A stretch of DNA of 64,000 nucleotides, taken from assembly GCF_900215215.1 (NCBI RefSeq), contig NZ_OBDR01000005.1, positions 48,218-112,217 of the forward strand, written 5' to 3'. This stretch comes from Methanohalophilus euhalobius. GTDB taxonomy: Archaea; Halobacteriota; Methanosarcinia; Methanosarcinales; Methanosarcinaceae. Below the pieces are notes generated by a model. The model was not told where the DNA came from and ran no database searches. It worked only from the letters and a program-made list of their open reading frames with translations. How positions within the stretch are numbered: position 1 is the first letter of the stretch; each line of letters begins with the position of its first letter. A program made the translations under genes and the position numbers. Positions 18,065-27,147 of the stretch are shown here, one piece after another.

Positions 18065-19474
18065 ATGTTAAAAAATATGGAAAAGTTTGGAAAATTAATG
18101 ATACTAACCTGTGTGATACTTATTGCATTGTCATCACCAGGAGCAGCTGTTACGGCAGAAGAAAATGCGCAGGCAATCAATGACGTGCAGACAGCACTTA
18201 CTTTTGTCTGGCTACTGGTAGCAAGTGCCCTTGTATTCTTCATGCATACCGGGTTCTCATTGGTAGAAATCGGACTTACCAGAAGTAAGAACACGGCAAA
18301 CATCCTCATGAAAAACTTCATGACCATTACCCTCGGCATTTTGGTCTACTGGGCTGTGGGTTGGGGAGTTATGTACGGTGCTGATGCCGCAGGCCTGATA
18401 GGGACTGACCAGTTCCTCCTTATGGGGGTCGATAATGCGACTTTCAACGGCTGGTTCTTCCAGATGGTCTTTGCAGCGACCGGAGCAACGATTGTATCAG
18501 GAGCAATGGCTGAGAGGACCGGTTTTAAGGCTTATCTGGTCTATTGTATTCTGATGGTCGCCATTATATACCCCGTATACGGACACTGGGTCTGGAGCGG
18601 AGCTGATGCAGCACTCCTGACCGGGGCTGAAAGCCCGATCGTAAAGGCTATCGGGGTTGCACACCACGACTTTGCCGGATCAGGGGTAGTACACTCCATT
18701 GGCGGATACGCTGCTCTGGCTGGAGTGCTCCTTGTCGGAGCAAGGATTGGCAAGTTCAGGAACGGAAAACCCCTTGCTATTCCGGGTCACAACCTGACCT
18801 ACGCTTTCATGGGGACTTTGATCCTTGCCCTTGGCTGGATAGGATTCAACGGAGGAAGTACACTTGACGGAAACGACCCTTACATGAATCTCGTTGTTGT
18901 CAACACCTTCCTTTCAGCCGCCGCCGGAGCGGTCATGGTAATGTTGATCACCTGGATGAAAACCGGAAAGCCTGACCCGTCCCTTACCGCAAACGGACTT
19001 CTGGGAGGGCTTGTTGCAATTACCGCTCCCTGTGGATCTGTCTCCAACGGAGCATCTATCGTGATCGGAATTATTGCAGGAATTATTATCTACGCAGGGG
19101 TCATGTTCAACGAAAATGTCCTCAAAGTAGACGACCCTGTAGGTGCCATCGCAGTGCACGGGTACTGCGGAAGCTGGGGCCTGCTCTCAGTAGGACTCTT
19201 CTCAATAGGGATAGGAAACGGGATCCTTGCAGATGCAGCCTATGCAGCTGAAGTTCCGGGATTGCTCTACGGAGGCGGTGTCGGGTTACTTGCAATCCAG
19301 GCAACAGGAGTAATCCTGAGCATCGTATGGGGCCTGGGGGTATCATATGTAATCTTCAAGATAATTGACTTGGTTATCGGACTGCGGGTTCCTGAAGAGA
19401 TAGAAATCATGGGCCTGGATATCGCCGAACACGACATTAGGGCATACCCTGAACACCAGTTAATAGAGGACTGA
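18065..19474 (+). CDS. amt: Ammonium transporter, Amt family
   Basis: Membrane channel for ammonium uptake. It begins with a signal-like hydrophobic stretch ending PGAAVTAEE, then the usual eleven membrane segments, including FMHTGFSLVEIGLTRSKNTAN, DFAGSGVVHSIGGYAALAG (with the pore His) and AVHGYCGSWGLLSVGLF. The frame is open from 18056, but GAGAGGTG at 18047-18054 fits ATG at 18065 better. glnK follows 10 bp after the stop, the standard amt-glnK pair in which GlnK plugs the channel. Confidence 0.94.
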   Translation: MLKNMEKFGKLMILTCVILIALSSPGAAVTAEENAQAINDVQTALTFVWLLVASALVFFMHTGFSLVEIGLTRSKNTANILMKNFMTITLGILVYWAVGWGVMYGADAAGLIGTDQFLLMGVDNATFNGWFFQMVFAATGATIVSGAMAERTGFKAYLVYCILMVAIIYPVYGHWVWSGADAALLTGAESPIVKAIGVAHHDFAGSGVVHSIGGYAALAGVLLVGARIGKFRNGKPLAIPGHNLTYAFMGTLILALGWIGFNGGSTLDGNDPYMNLVVVNTFLSAAAGAVMVMLITWMKTGKPDPSLTANGLLGGLVAITAPCGSVSNGASIVIGIIAGIIIYAGVMFNENVLKVDDPVGAIAVHGYCGSWGLLSVGLFSIGIGNGILADAAYAAEVPGLLYGGGVGLLAIQATGVILSIVWGLGVSYVIFKIIDLVIGLRVPEEIEIMGLDIAEHDIRAYPEHQLIED

Positions 19475-19484
19475 GGTGATTGGA

Positions 19485-19823
19485 ATGTACAAGGTAGAAG
19501 CAATCATAAAACCCACTAAATTACATGAAGTAAAAGATTCTCTTGAGGAAGCAGGATTTGCAAGCCTCACTGTGACCGAGGTTAAAGGAAGAGGGCAGCA
19601 AAAAGGGATGGTGCAGCAGTGGAGAGGAAGGAAATACTGTGTAGACCTCCTTCCCAAGACCAAAATAGAGATCGTGCTGTCTGAAGATGAAATCGATGAA
19701 GTTGTCGAGCTTATCCGGAAAACAGCTTCCACCGGAGAAATCGGGGACGGAAAAATCTTCATATACCCGGTAAAATCCGTGGTCAGGATCCGTACCGGGG
19801 AAAAAGACGGGGATGCACTCTGA
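19485..19823 (+). CDS. glnK: Nitrogen regulatory protein PII, GlnK type
   Basis: Trimeric signalling protein that binds ATP/ADP and 2-oxoglutarate and controls Amt. It starts MYKVEAIIKPTKLHEVKDSL; the ATG at 19485 has GAGGTGA 5 bp upstream. The T-loop reads KGRGQQKGMVQQWRGRKY: the tyrosine that is uridylylated in enteric bacteria is replaced by tryptophan, so control by uridylylation is excluded. The C-terminal TGEIGDGKIFIYPV is the normal PII signature. A T-rich stretch (19837-19851) after the stop may terminate the transcript. Confidence 0.95.
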   Translation: MYKVEAIIKPTKLHEVKDSLEEAGFASLTVTEVKGRGQQKGMVQQWRGRKYCVDLLPKTKIEIVLSEDEIDEVVELIRKTASTGEIGDGKIFIYPVKSVVRIRTGEKDGDAL

Positions 19824-19829
19824 AGGCAT

Positions 19830-19852
19830 CCCTTTCTCATTTTTCTTTTTTT
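19830..19852 (+). terminator. T-rich terminator after glnK
   Basis: Directly after the glnK stop there is a thymine-rich run (TTTTTC followed by seven T, about 19837-19851). Archaeal RNA polymerase terminates at such oligo-T stretches without needing a hairpin. Confidence 0.45.
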
Positions 19853-19988
19853 GAAGTTCCAAAGAGGCTAAAAAATAAGAAAACAGATCATATCAGTTGA
19901 ACTGTACCAGAATATGTAAGACGAGTTAGAATATTTTAGAGATTCTAACATTTATTTGAAACAACTCCACTATTAGTAGGTATCCATA

Positions 19989-20435
19989 ATGTCAGAATCC
20001 GAATTATTATCAAAACTCAACCCCAAAAATGTACACTTCGAGGTCCCTCGGGGATATGGCATGTCCGTTATCAAACTCTATTTTTGGGTAGGACTCGTAT
20101 CCGCAATTCTCCTCAGGGTTATAATAATAGCCGACCACTACAGCGCATTCTATGCAAAAGTGATCTGGTATCTCGGAGTTGCAGGATACCTTTGGTTTTT
20201 CATGCACAGATACCATATAGCAAAGCGCAGGTTCAGTGTAATCAATGACCTTGAACTGCTAAAAAAGGTCCAAAACCAGCAAAATCTCTCGGAAAAAGAT
20301 ATTGAAGGGCTTAATTATCTGCTCTGGAGCCTCTCGGTTTCCAAAGAAAGTTCAAACTATCTGATTATCTCGGTATTTTCCGTGCTTGCAATCGTTTTAT
20401 CTCTTGTCCTGGACCTGGGCATCCTACATATTTAA
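19989..20435 (+). CDS. Membrane protein of unknown function
   Basis: A 148-aa protein with an N-terminal cytoplasmic stretch (SESELLSKLNPKNVHFEVPR), two membrane segments (about 26-45 and 55-72), a charged helical region of about 45 residues and a final membrane segment (about 124-143). I do not recognise a family. It lies between glnK and the GltB-like gene, so a nitrogen link is possible only by position. Confidence 0.75.
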   Translation: MSESELLSKLNPKNVHFEVPRGYGMSVIKLYFWVGLVSAILLRVIIIADHYSAFYAKVIWYLGVAGYLWFFMHRYHIAKRRFSVINDLELLKKVQNQQNLSEKDIEGLNYLLWSLSVSKESSNYLIISVFSVLAIVLSLVLDLGILHI

Positions 20436-20584
20436 ATGCTACCTGCAGGGTCCCTATTACTTTTTTATAAATTGTTATTTCTACAGAGCCCAAAAGACAT
20501 TTTCCGAGTTGGTGTTTTGATCAGGAAATAGGTTATTTGACTACAACGTAGGGTACTTTATGGCAAGCTCTGACCCTGAGCAAA

Positions 20585-20594
20585 CTATAAATAG
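20585..20594 (+). promoter_or_regulatory. TATA box for the GltB-like gene
   Basis: CTATAAATAG is a strong archaeal TATA box 69-78 bp upstream of the ATG, giving a leader of about 45 nt; AAGGAG at 20649-20654 is the ribosome binding site. The strong box agrees with the skewed codon use of the gene. Confidence 0.6.
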
Positions 20595-20662
20595 AACCGA
20601 TACGGTAAACGATTAGTTATTAGTGACAAAAGTCACATTCATACATTAAGGAGTAATTAAAG

Positions 20663-22255
20663 ATGGGCAATCTTAGACAACCAAATGCAAATGAAGCAAC
20701 AAGGACTTTCAACAGGTCCAAAAGTGTTTCCCCGATGTCCGGAATCTGCACACGCTGTGTAGATGGATGCCGTGGTAACTGTGAAATATTCAAATCATCA
20801 TTCAGGGGACGTGAAGTCCTTTATCCAGGGCCTTTCGGAGAAATAACTGCCGGTGCAGACAAGGAATATCCTGTAGACTATTCTCACCTTAACATACAGG
20901 GATATGCAGTGGGTGCAGTTGGTCTCCCTGAGGGAATGGAAGCCAGCCCCGAAACCGCAAGGTTCCCCAACGTAGACACCGAAACCGAATACGGATGGAA
21001 CAAAAAAGTAAAAATGAGGCTGCCCGCATTCACCGGTGCCCTCGGTTCCACCGACATCGCAAGGAAAAACTGGAACGAGTTCGCCGTTGGTGCAGCAATC
21101 ACCGGAATCACCCTTGTATGTGGTGAAAACGTGTGCGGAATCGACCCGGAACTCAAACGTGACAACAACGGTCTGGTCACCGAGTCACCGGAAATGGACA
21201 GAAGGATCGCAGCCTACAACAAGTTCCACGAAGGCTACGGTGAAATGCTTGTCCAGATGAACGTAGAAGACACCAAACTCGGTGTTGCAGAATACATCTC
21301 CAGCAAACACGAAATGGACACCCTTGAACTCAAATGGGGACAGGGAGCCAAATGTATCGGTGGAGAAATAAAGGTCCGTGACCTTGACCGTGCACTTGAA
21401 CTCAAAAGACGTGGCTACATCGTAACCCCTGACCCCGAAAATGCAGCCGTCCAGGAAGCTTACAAGGTCGGTGCAATCAGAGAATTCGAACGCCACTCAA
21501 GACTTGGTTTTGTTGACAAGGAAGGCTTCCTCGAAGAAGTTGACCGTCTCAGATCCATCGGCTATGACCGTATCACCTTAAAGACCGGTGCCTACTCCAT
21601 GGTTGAAGCCGCAATGGCACTCAAATACTCTTCCGAAGCAAAGATCGACCTGCTCACCTTCGATGGTGCACCAGGTGGTACAGGTATGAGCCCCTGGCCA
21701 ATGATGGAAGAATGGGGTATCCCAACGTTCTATCTCCAGTCCCTTGTATATGAGTTCGCAGAAAAACTCAACAACAAAGGCGAAAGAGTACCCGACCTTG
21801 CAATGGCCGGTGGATTCTCCAGTGAAGATGGTATCTACAAAGCACTTGCAATGGGTTCCCCATACTTCAAGGCAGTATGCATGGGCCGTGGTCTCATGAT
21901 ACCAGGAATGGTCGGTAAGAACATCGGCAAATGGCTCGATGAAGATAACCTGCCAAAAACCGTCTCCGAATTCGGCCACCGTCCAGAGGAAATCTTTGTC
22001 CACTACGAAGACCTGGAAGAACGCTATGGTGAAGATGTCAAGGACATCCCACTCGGTGCAATGGGTATCTACTCCTACGGAGAAAAACTCAAAGTCGGTC
22101 TGCAGCAGCTCATGGCCGGTTCACGTAGATTTAACATCAACACGCTGTCCCGCAAAGACGTAATGGCTCTTACAGAAGAAGCCGCAGAAGTCTCAGGCAT
22201 CGATTATGTCATGAATGCCTACAGAGACGTAGCAGAACAGATTCTGGACGAATAA
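20663..22255 (+). CDS. Glutamate synthase-like FMN-binding domain protein (GltB2 type)
   Basis: Stand-alone version of the central FMN domain of glutamate synthase large subunit. Near the N-terminus a Cys cluster (CTRCVDGCRGNC) suggests an iron-sulfur centre. The FMN/substrate core includes GALGSTDIARKNWNEFAVGA, KWGQGAKCIGGEIKV, DGAPGGTGMSPWPM and MAGGFSSEDGIYKALAMG. It lacks the amidotransferase domain, so it must take ammonia or an amine from elsewhere. Related stand-alone proteins act in N-methylglutamate synthesis in methylotrophic bacteria; the substrate here is not known. Strongly biased codons (GAA, ACC, CTC) suggest high expression. Confidence 0.85.
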   Translation: MGNLRQPNANEATRTFNRSKSVSPMSGICTRCVDGCRGNCEIFKSSFRGREVLYPGPFGEITAGADKEYPVDYSHLNIQGYAVGAVGLPEGMEASPETARFPNVDTETEYGWNKKVKMRLPAFTGALGSTDIARKNWNEFAVGAAITGITLVCGENVCGIDPELKRDNNGLVTESPEMDRRIAAYNKFHEGYGEMLVQMNVEDTKLGVAEYISSKHEMDTLELKWGQGAKCIGGEIKVRDLDRALELKRRGYIVTPDPENAAVQEAYKVGAIREFERHSRLGFVDKEGFLEEVDRLRSIGYDRITLKTGAYSMVEAAMALKYSSEAKIDLLTFDGAPGGTGMSPWPMMEEWGIPTFYLQSLVYEFAEKLNNKGERVPDLAMAGGFSSEDGIYKALAMGSPYFKAVCMGRGLMIPGMVGKNIGKWLDEDNLPKTVSEFGHRPEEIFVHYEDLEERYGEDVKDIPLGAMGIYSYGEKLKVGLQQLMAGSRRFNINTLSRKDVMALTEEAAEVSGIDYVMNAYRDVAEQILDE

Positions 22256-22326
22256 GGGTAAATACCCTTATTTTACTTCCTTTTTTAAAAAAATATATAA
22301 GAGAGCAGCTTTGCATGCTGCCAGCT

Positions 22327-23046
22327 TTAAATGAACTTTACTCCCACATCATCCATATTGTTCCTGGCTGCTATGTTTATCAGCAGAGGAGTGAGAGATT
22401 CGATCATGGAAGAAGCCTCAAGAGGGCCTGCATCCAATGATCTCAAATTTGGTATATCATCTGTGAGTTTGCAGATAACTTCTTTTGAAGCCATATCATT
22501 CCCACAGATAGCAATATCATAATCCAGCTCAAGAGAGAGGTCTTCAAGATGTTTGGCAGGAACATTGTGAAAACCCGATACCAGTCGAATGTCTTGGGGG
22601 AGGAGTTGTGCAATTTCCTCGGCGGCACTGCCACCGGCAGGTTGTGTATAGCAGAAATATTCCGCATTGTATGCAGAATCCCGTACATCGACTTCCATAT
22701 GTTTTGCATCTGGAACGATACAGCAGCTGTCCTTTTCCATAGGAACAACCACAGAAACCACAATCTGGTCATGAAGCACGGGAGTAATAGTTTCAATAAC
22801 TGATGAAACATGACGATACTTTATTGCAAGCAATACGACATCGGCCATTTGCGCAGCTGTTTTATTATCTAAACCTTCAAAGGAGCCTTTCTTTCCAAGA
22901 CCTTCCAGCATACGCCTGTACTCTTTTGCAGCTGAAGACGCTCTTTCTGCATTTCTTGAGCCAATGATGATATCGTGCTTCTGGCTCCATCGCAGAGCAA
23001 ATCCTTTGCCGATATGTCCCGTGCCGCCCAGTATCGCTATTTTCAT
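22327..23046 (-). CDS. npdG: F420:NADP oxidoreductase (NADPH-dependent F420 reductase)
   Basis: Transfers hydride between reduced F420 and NADP. The N-terminal Rossmann motif KIAILGGTGHIGKGFALRW is followed by the NADP-phosphate contact GSRNAERA. VVVPMEKDSC and GFHNVPAKHLEDL belong to the F420-binding part. The frame is open to 23064; ATG at 23046 gives the normal N-terminus with the glycine motif at residues 7-12. A TATA box on the minus strand (GGTATAAACG, about 23070-23079) lies close upstream. Confidence 0.93.
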   Translation of the reverse strand: MKIAILGGTGHIGKGFALRWSQKHDIIIGSRNAERASSAAKEYRRMLEGLGKKGSFEGLDNKTAAQMADVVLLAIKYRHVSSVIETITPVLHDQIVVSVVVPMEKDSCCIVPDAKHMEVDVRDSAYNAEYFCYTQPAGGSAAEEIAQLLPQDIRLVSGFHNVPAKHLEDLSLELDYDIAICGNDMASKEVICKLTDDIPNLRSLDAGPLEASSMIESLTPLLINIAARNNMDDVGVKFI

Positions 23047-23124
23047 GAACCTTTCATCTCTCATAATAACGTTTATACCTATTGGTTGTCAGACGTCAGA
23101 TATATAACGGAGAATCCCGGTACT

Positions 23125-23335
23125 CCTATTTGCGTATTGTAAGGTCCTTGCACAAGAATATGGCACAAGCCATTCGATGAGTGTACAGACAACCTCAGTA
23201 CGCTACAAAAAGGAGACGGTGTGACATTACGCCTGTCACGAGGGTAACCGGGATGGACAGCGGATATTCCATAGGATGATATCCTGGAGTTAGTGCGTCG
23301 GGTTACAGCATCGCTCTCCACAAAATATAGTTGAT
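23125..23335 (+). ncRNA. Possible structured RNA or leader upstream of the DUF167 gene
   Basis: A TATA-like element (AGATATATAACG, 23098-23109) is followed by about 210 nt with no credible reading frame but many perfect short stems: GCGTA (23131-23135) with TACGC (about 23199-23203), CTTG-CA-CAAG, TGGC-ACAA-GCCA, GTGACA with TGTCAC (23221-23239), GGATAT with ATATCC (23271-23284) and GGAG with CTCC enclosing GCG/CGC (23286-23319). It does not show the conserved blocks of RNase P or SRP RNA as I know them. It may be an independent RNA or a 5' leader of the gene at 23344. Confidence 0.4.
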
Positions 23336-23343
23336 GGAATAAT

Positions 23344-23655
23344 ATGCCTATCCGGGATGCCATACATACAAAGGGGAATGGTTGTATAATTGATTTTGAA
23401 ATAAATCCCGGCTCCAGCAAACTGGTAGTTCCTTCTGGTTATAATATCTGGCGCAAAAGGGTAGAGGGCAAATTAACCGAACCCGCACAAAAGGGAAGAG
23501 CCAACGACCAGCTTATACAAGAGCTCAGTCATATATTTAAAATAAAAAGCTCCTCCATAACCATTGTATCCGGTGCAAAAACTACCAAAAAGTAGGTATA
23601 TCTTGAAAATGTGGGCCCAAAAGCAGCAGAAGATGTTCTGGAGCAATACCTGTGA
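23344..23655 (+). CDS. DUF167 (YggU) family protein with in-frame TAG (possible pyrrolysine)
   Basis: With TAG at 23593-23595 read as sense, the frame gives 103 aa, the normal DUF167 size of about 100; stopping at TAG gives only 83 aa. The core is typical: CIIDFEINPGSSKLVVPSGY, LTEPAQKGRANDQLIQEL and SSITIVSGAKTTKK. The segment after the TAG, VYLENVGPKAAEDVLEQYL, fits the last strand and helix of the family. The frame then ends at TGA, 9 bp before the next gene. The TAG falls where family members usually have lysine or another polar residue. The function of the family is unknown. Confidence 0.72.
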
Positions 23656-23664
23656 GAAAATAAT

Positions 23665-24030
23665 ATGCACAAAGTTACAAATGTCCTGATCCTGCTAAAA
23701 AGCATGATTTACGAAAGTACCGGTCCACTGGAGACCCTTAGATTTGCAAAGCACTACAGTGAACAGGGCCTGAATGTAAATATAGTCCTCTTTGGTCCCA
23801 TGGGAGTAATGCTTGCCAAGAAGAATAAAGCAGGAGCACTGGAATACGACCAGAAAATCGATGAATGTATGAATCTGGGTGTGAACTTTATGTGTTGCAA
23901 ACTTGGTTCTTCACTTGTAGGGCTCAAATATGAAGAAATGATACCGGGCATCGAGATGGTCGAACCTGAAGCTATTGCTGATACCATTCTGGAATTTAGC
24001 CAGAAACAACAACTTATTATTACGCTTTAA
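23665..24030 (+). CDS. DsrE/F-like family protein
   Basis: A 121-aa single-domain protein of the DsrE/TusD fold. NVLILLKSMIYESTGPLETLRFAKH, LNVNIVLFGPMGVMLAKK and the Cys pair in GVNFMCCKLGSSLVGL support this. Family members often relay sulfur on a cysteine, but whether Cys76/Cys77 do so here is not known. It follows the DUF167 gene closely and converges with the aldolase gene. Confidence 0.75.
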   Translation: MHKVTNVLILLKSMIYESTGPLETLRFAKHYSEQGLNVNIVLFGPMGVMLAKKNKAGALEYDQKIDECMNLGVNFMCCKLGSSLVGLKYEEMIPGIEMVEPEAIADTILEFSQKQQLIITL

Positions 24031-24036
24031 AAAAGA

Positions 24037-25182
24037 TTACAGGGATTTGATATAATCCCTGACCTGCTGGGCAGTACCTACAGCCTTGAAGGCCCCGAGG
24101 AACATGAGGGTCTCAGCATAGACCTTTGCATCAATGACACGCCTTGTGTTCTCATCAACAGCATCTATGCGGTCAAAGAACTGCTTTACTGCATATTTGC
24201 TGAATTTGCCGAATATCTCATTATCACCCTTTTCGGGAGCTTTACTGCGGAAATTCTCAATAGTCCATTTCCGGATGTCACTGAAAAGCTCAGGTTCATA
24301 TATCCTGAACACTTCCCATACAATATTCTGGAAAAATGTGGCAACATTGCCCTTCAGTATATCCCCGTGAGGGAAATGCTCGTAAATGAGTTCCCTGGGA
24401 GTACCGGTAATCCCGTGCTGGGCAATCCTGACACTAAAGCCATTCTCTTTCAGGGCATCAGCAACCGCAATGGTCTGCTCTATATCAACTGAAACCTGCT
24501 GGATAAGATTTCCATTTGTGTCATAGGTGTTCCCATGGGCACTACCGTTTGCGATTGCGATCACATGTGGATATACACCGTTTTCATTAAGCGCTTTGAT
24601 GAAGGTTACGGCTTCTTCAGGTTTGGTAAGTACCCTGCCGTTTTCATCCTCTCGGCCTATTTCACCAACCTCAACTTCAAGCCCGTACTTACGACCATCC
24701 ATTTTATCCTGGATATGATGGGCAATCTCTGTAGTTGCATCAATATTCCGGGAGAGTTCTTCCCGGAGATTGCCACCCTGGAAATTGAAAAGATGGGAAG
24801 CATCGATTGCAAAAGAGGTATATCCCGCATCAATCTGCCCACTTACAAGTTGCCTTGTGGATTCAATATCCTCAGGAGTACCTTTTTTGATTCCAATATG
24901 ATCTGCATGCAGAGACCATACATCCAGACCAACTTCATTGGCGGTTTTTTTGCATCTTTTTGAAAATTCAGCCGGGGTCATACCTGAATAACCACCGTCC
25001 AGATCGGATTCAGAACGGGCGAGTTCTACTATCAGGGGAGCATCTGCATCTTTGGCTGCCTTCATAATCCCACGCATAACAAGAGAGATACGCGGATTTG
25101 CAGCGAGTATTATGGTATCTTTATCCAGCAAACTGTTAAATAAATAGGAACTTGGCAACGGTTCATATTTGGATTCACTCAT
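24037..25182 (-). CDS. Class II fructose-bisphosphate aldolase family protein
   Basis: A zinc-dependent aldolase-fold protein of 381 aa. VWSLHADHIGIKKG (catalytic Asp and zinc His), YGLEVEVGEIG, IAIANGSAHGNTYD (second zinc His) and AQHGITGTPRELI (third His and phosphate site) follow the class II layout. The C-terminal 100 residues are helical and longer than in bacterial enzymes. It probably makes fructose-1,6-bisphosphate in gluconeogenesis, together with the phosphoglycerate mutases of this window; a related sugar-phosphate substrate cannot be excluded. Confidence 0.82.
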   Translation of the reverse strand: MSESKYEPLPSSYLFNSLLDKDTIILAANPRISLVMRGIMKAAKDADAPLIVELARSESDLDGGYSGMTPAEFSKRCKKTANEVGLDVWSLHADHIGIKKGTPEDIESTRQLVSGQIDAGYTSFAIDASHLFNFQGGNLREELSRNIDATTEIAHHIQDKMDGRKYGLEVEVGEIGREDENGRVLTKPEEAVTFIKALNENGVYPHVIAIANGSAHGNTYDTNGNLIQQVSVDIEQTIAVADALKENGFSVRIAQHGITGTPRELIYEHFPHGDILKGNVATFFQNIVWEVFRIYEPELFSDIRKWTIENFRSKAPEKGDNEIFGKFSKYAVKQFFDRIDAVDENTRRVIDAKVYAETLMFLGAFKAVGTAQQVRDYIKSL

Positions 25183-25318
25183 ATCTTTTAAACCTCATTC
25201 TGTTTTATGGTACCTACATGTACCTTGCAATTCATAATGATTTCTGTCCGGGAATACACACCATAAGGAATAAATAGAAAAACTAGAATTTCTCACAAAA
25301 AACGACAGGAGGAGAAAG

Positions 25319-25486
25319 ATGGAAGAATTGCTTAAACTCAAGGACAAACTTGAAAAAATGACGTCTGCCGAACTCTATGAATATGTAAAGGAGAACTATC
25401 CGGAAAAACCCGATGCGGGTCTGGGAAAGAAAAAACTGGTAATCCGCAGGATCTTGAATCTGGAAAGAGAAAAAATGAACAAGTGA
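25319..25486 (+). CDS. Small conserved hypothetical protein, 55 aa
   Basis: ATG at 25319 follows a strong AGGAGG (25308-25313). The product runs MEELLKLKDKLEKMTSAEL onward to REKMNK, a soluble, highly charged, helical peptide. A TATA-like ATAAATAG lies about 50 bp upstream. The good signals and a helical, low-complexity-free sequence argue for a real gene. No family is known to me. Confidence 0.65.
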   Translation: MEELLKLKDKLEKMTSAELYEYVKENYPEKPDAGLGKKKLVIRRILNLEREKMNK

Positions 25487-25689
25487 GAGTGAACCTCTCA
25501 GAAACCAGCGAGCATAGGCTGGATCACCAGTTTATATATTACAAATCCCAAAAGGAAGATAACGATCAAAACAAGAATTGCGACCAAAAAGCATTCCCTG
25601 TTCAATTTCTTATTTCTATCTTTGCAAAAATGCATAGATATACCCCCGAGAAAAGGGTAGTATCCAATAGTATATCAACCTTCTGAAGG

Positions 25690-25715
25690 AAAAAAGAGGC
25701 CTTTTCAGGCCTCTT
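25690..25715 (-). terminator. Hairpin terminator at the end of the hydantoinase-like fragment
   Basis: AAGAGGCC (25694-25701) pairs perfectly with GGCCTCTT (25708-25715). On the minus strand the hairpin is followed by a T-run. The TGA stop codon at 25705-25707 lies in the loop, so the hairpin overlaps the gene end. Confidence 0.5.
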
Positions 25716-27147
25716 CATCTATCAGGCGGGTACCAACTCCCATAATCCTGATTTTGGTTTCCATTGGGAAATCCCAACCTTGTGGCACAATCTCATCCTT
25801 CTTGACGTCAATTTCCACATGATCCGGGTCCAATCCGGCGTCTTCCATGTATTGCATGACCATGGATTGTCCTGTTTCCCTGGCGTATTTTATAGCATCT
25901 TTATACTCATAGAAACTCTGTCGCCCTTTTTCGGAAAATACATAGTATTCCCAATCAGGGGCTGCCATGGAAGCAGGCCTGATAAGGAAATCAACCCTTC
26001 TTACACCTTTGGCTGCAAGGGCACCTGTGGCATTACCGACATCTGAATATTTTGGCACAATAATCTCGGCATCAATAATACTTCCAAGTATGTCCTTATA
26101 AGCAACCACGGGTCCACCGATAAGAACAACCGGGATATCAACCTTAAACTTTGTAGGACAATCTATATCGAATATTTTACGAATCTCTTCTCCTGGAATG
26201 CCTTCCAGGAAAAAGGAAATCAGGTCTGAGGCCATATTCTTGGCAAAGGTTTCCTTGACATATTTGGCAAATTCATTCCCGGTCCTTTTACACAGGGAAC
26301 CCAGATATCCAGCACCTACCTCAGCTGCCTCCACATTGCGGACGGTGTAATCTCCCAGTACATGCAAAGCGTCCGTGGGTGTAAAACCAATACACTGCAC
26401 AAGCCTTTTCTGAATAAGGCTATCCAGAACCCTGGTTGAGGGATACCTGCCCATGCGGCTGCGTAACTCCCTCAGCGAAGTGGGGCTGCTTGAAATGGAA
26501 TCAAGCAATTCCTGCTCCAGGTCATTAAGGCCCATAGCTTCATATTCGGTACGTGTAAAGAAAGTTGTGGGCTGGAAATTCATGCCGATCAAAGTTTTGG
26601 ATGGCATGGGATTGATCTTGAGAAGTTCCAGGAAATCGGGATAGAGATCCGCTGCTCTGCAGAGGGGAATTACACGTCGCGGTCCGATATTCAACTTACC
26701 ATCCTTTATCCAAATGTGACTGTCACCACCCATTGCAGATGTTTCCATCTTGATGGCTTTGACACGGGTCTTCCATCCCCCGACAACTGCCCCCATCTCA
26801 CTCATTTCAGGAACGCCGTCTTTTATAACGGAAATATCGGTACTTGTACCTCCCACATCAATAACAGCACATGAATCATTTCCTGTCAAAAAGGAAGCTC
26901 CTACAAGGCTTCCCGCGGGTCCCGAGAAAATAGATTCAATCGGCTTTTCCAGTGCACTCTTGATACCAATTACAGAACCGTCACATTTGAGCATGAATAT
27001 CTTTGGACTGATTCCCCTGGAAGTTACATCCTTTTCCACAGTGGACATGAATCTTTCTGTAATGGGCAACAGCTGAGCATTGAAAAAAGCAGTCGTTGCT
27101 CTCTCAAAGGCACCCAGGTCCTGAGAAAGCTCGTGTGCACATACCAC
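25705..27147 (-). pseudogene. Hydantoinase/oxoprolinase family protein lacking its N-terminal domain
   Basis: The 480 residues match the C-terminal two thirds of hydantoinase A/oxoprolinase proteins: VVCAHELSQDLGAFERATTA, FSGPAGSLVGASFLTG, AVIDVGGTSTDISVI (the actin-like phosphate loop) and METSAMGGDSHIWI. Full-length relatives carry a further N-terminal region of roughly 170-200 residues with the first ATP loop, absent here. Directly upstream is another gene whose 3' end runs into this one out of frame, with a TAA two codons before the first GTG. This looks like a deletion junction near 27145-27155. A shortened active protein is unlikely. Confidence 0.7.

Noticed and set aside
23098..23335. 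RNase P RNA or SRP RNA as identity for the structured region
   Set aside because: The conserved blocks of these RNAs that I know are not visible, and the size is small for either.
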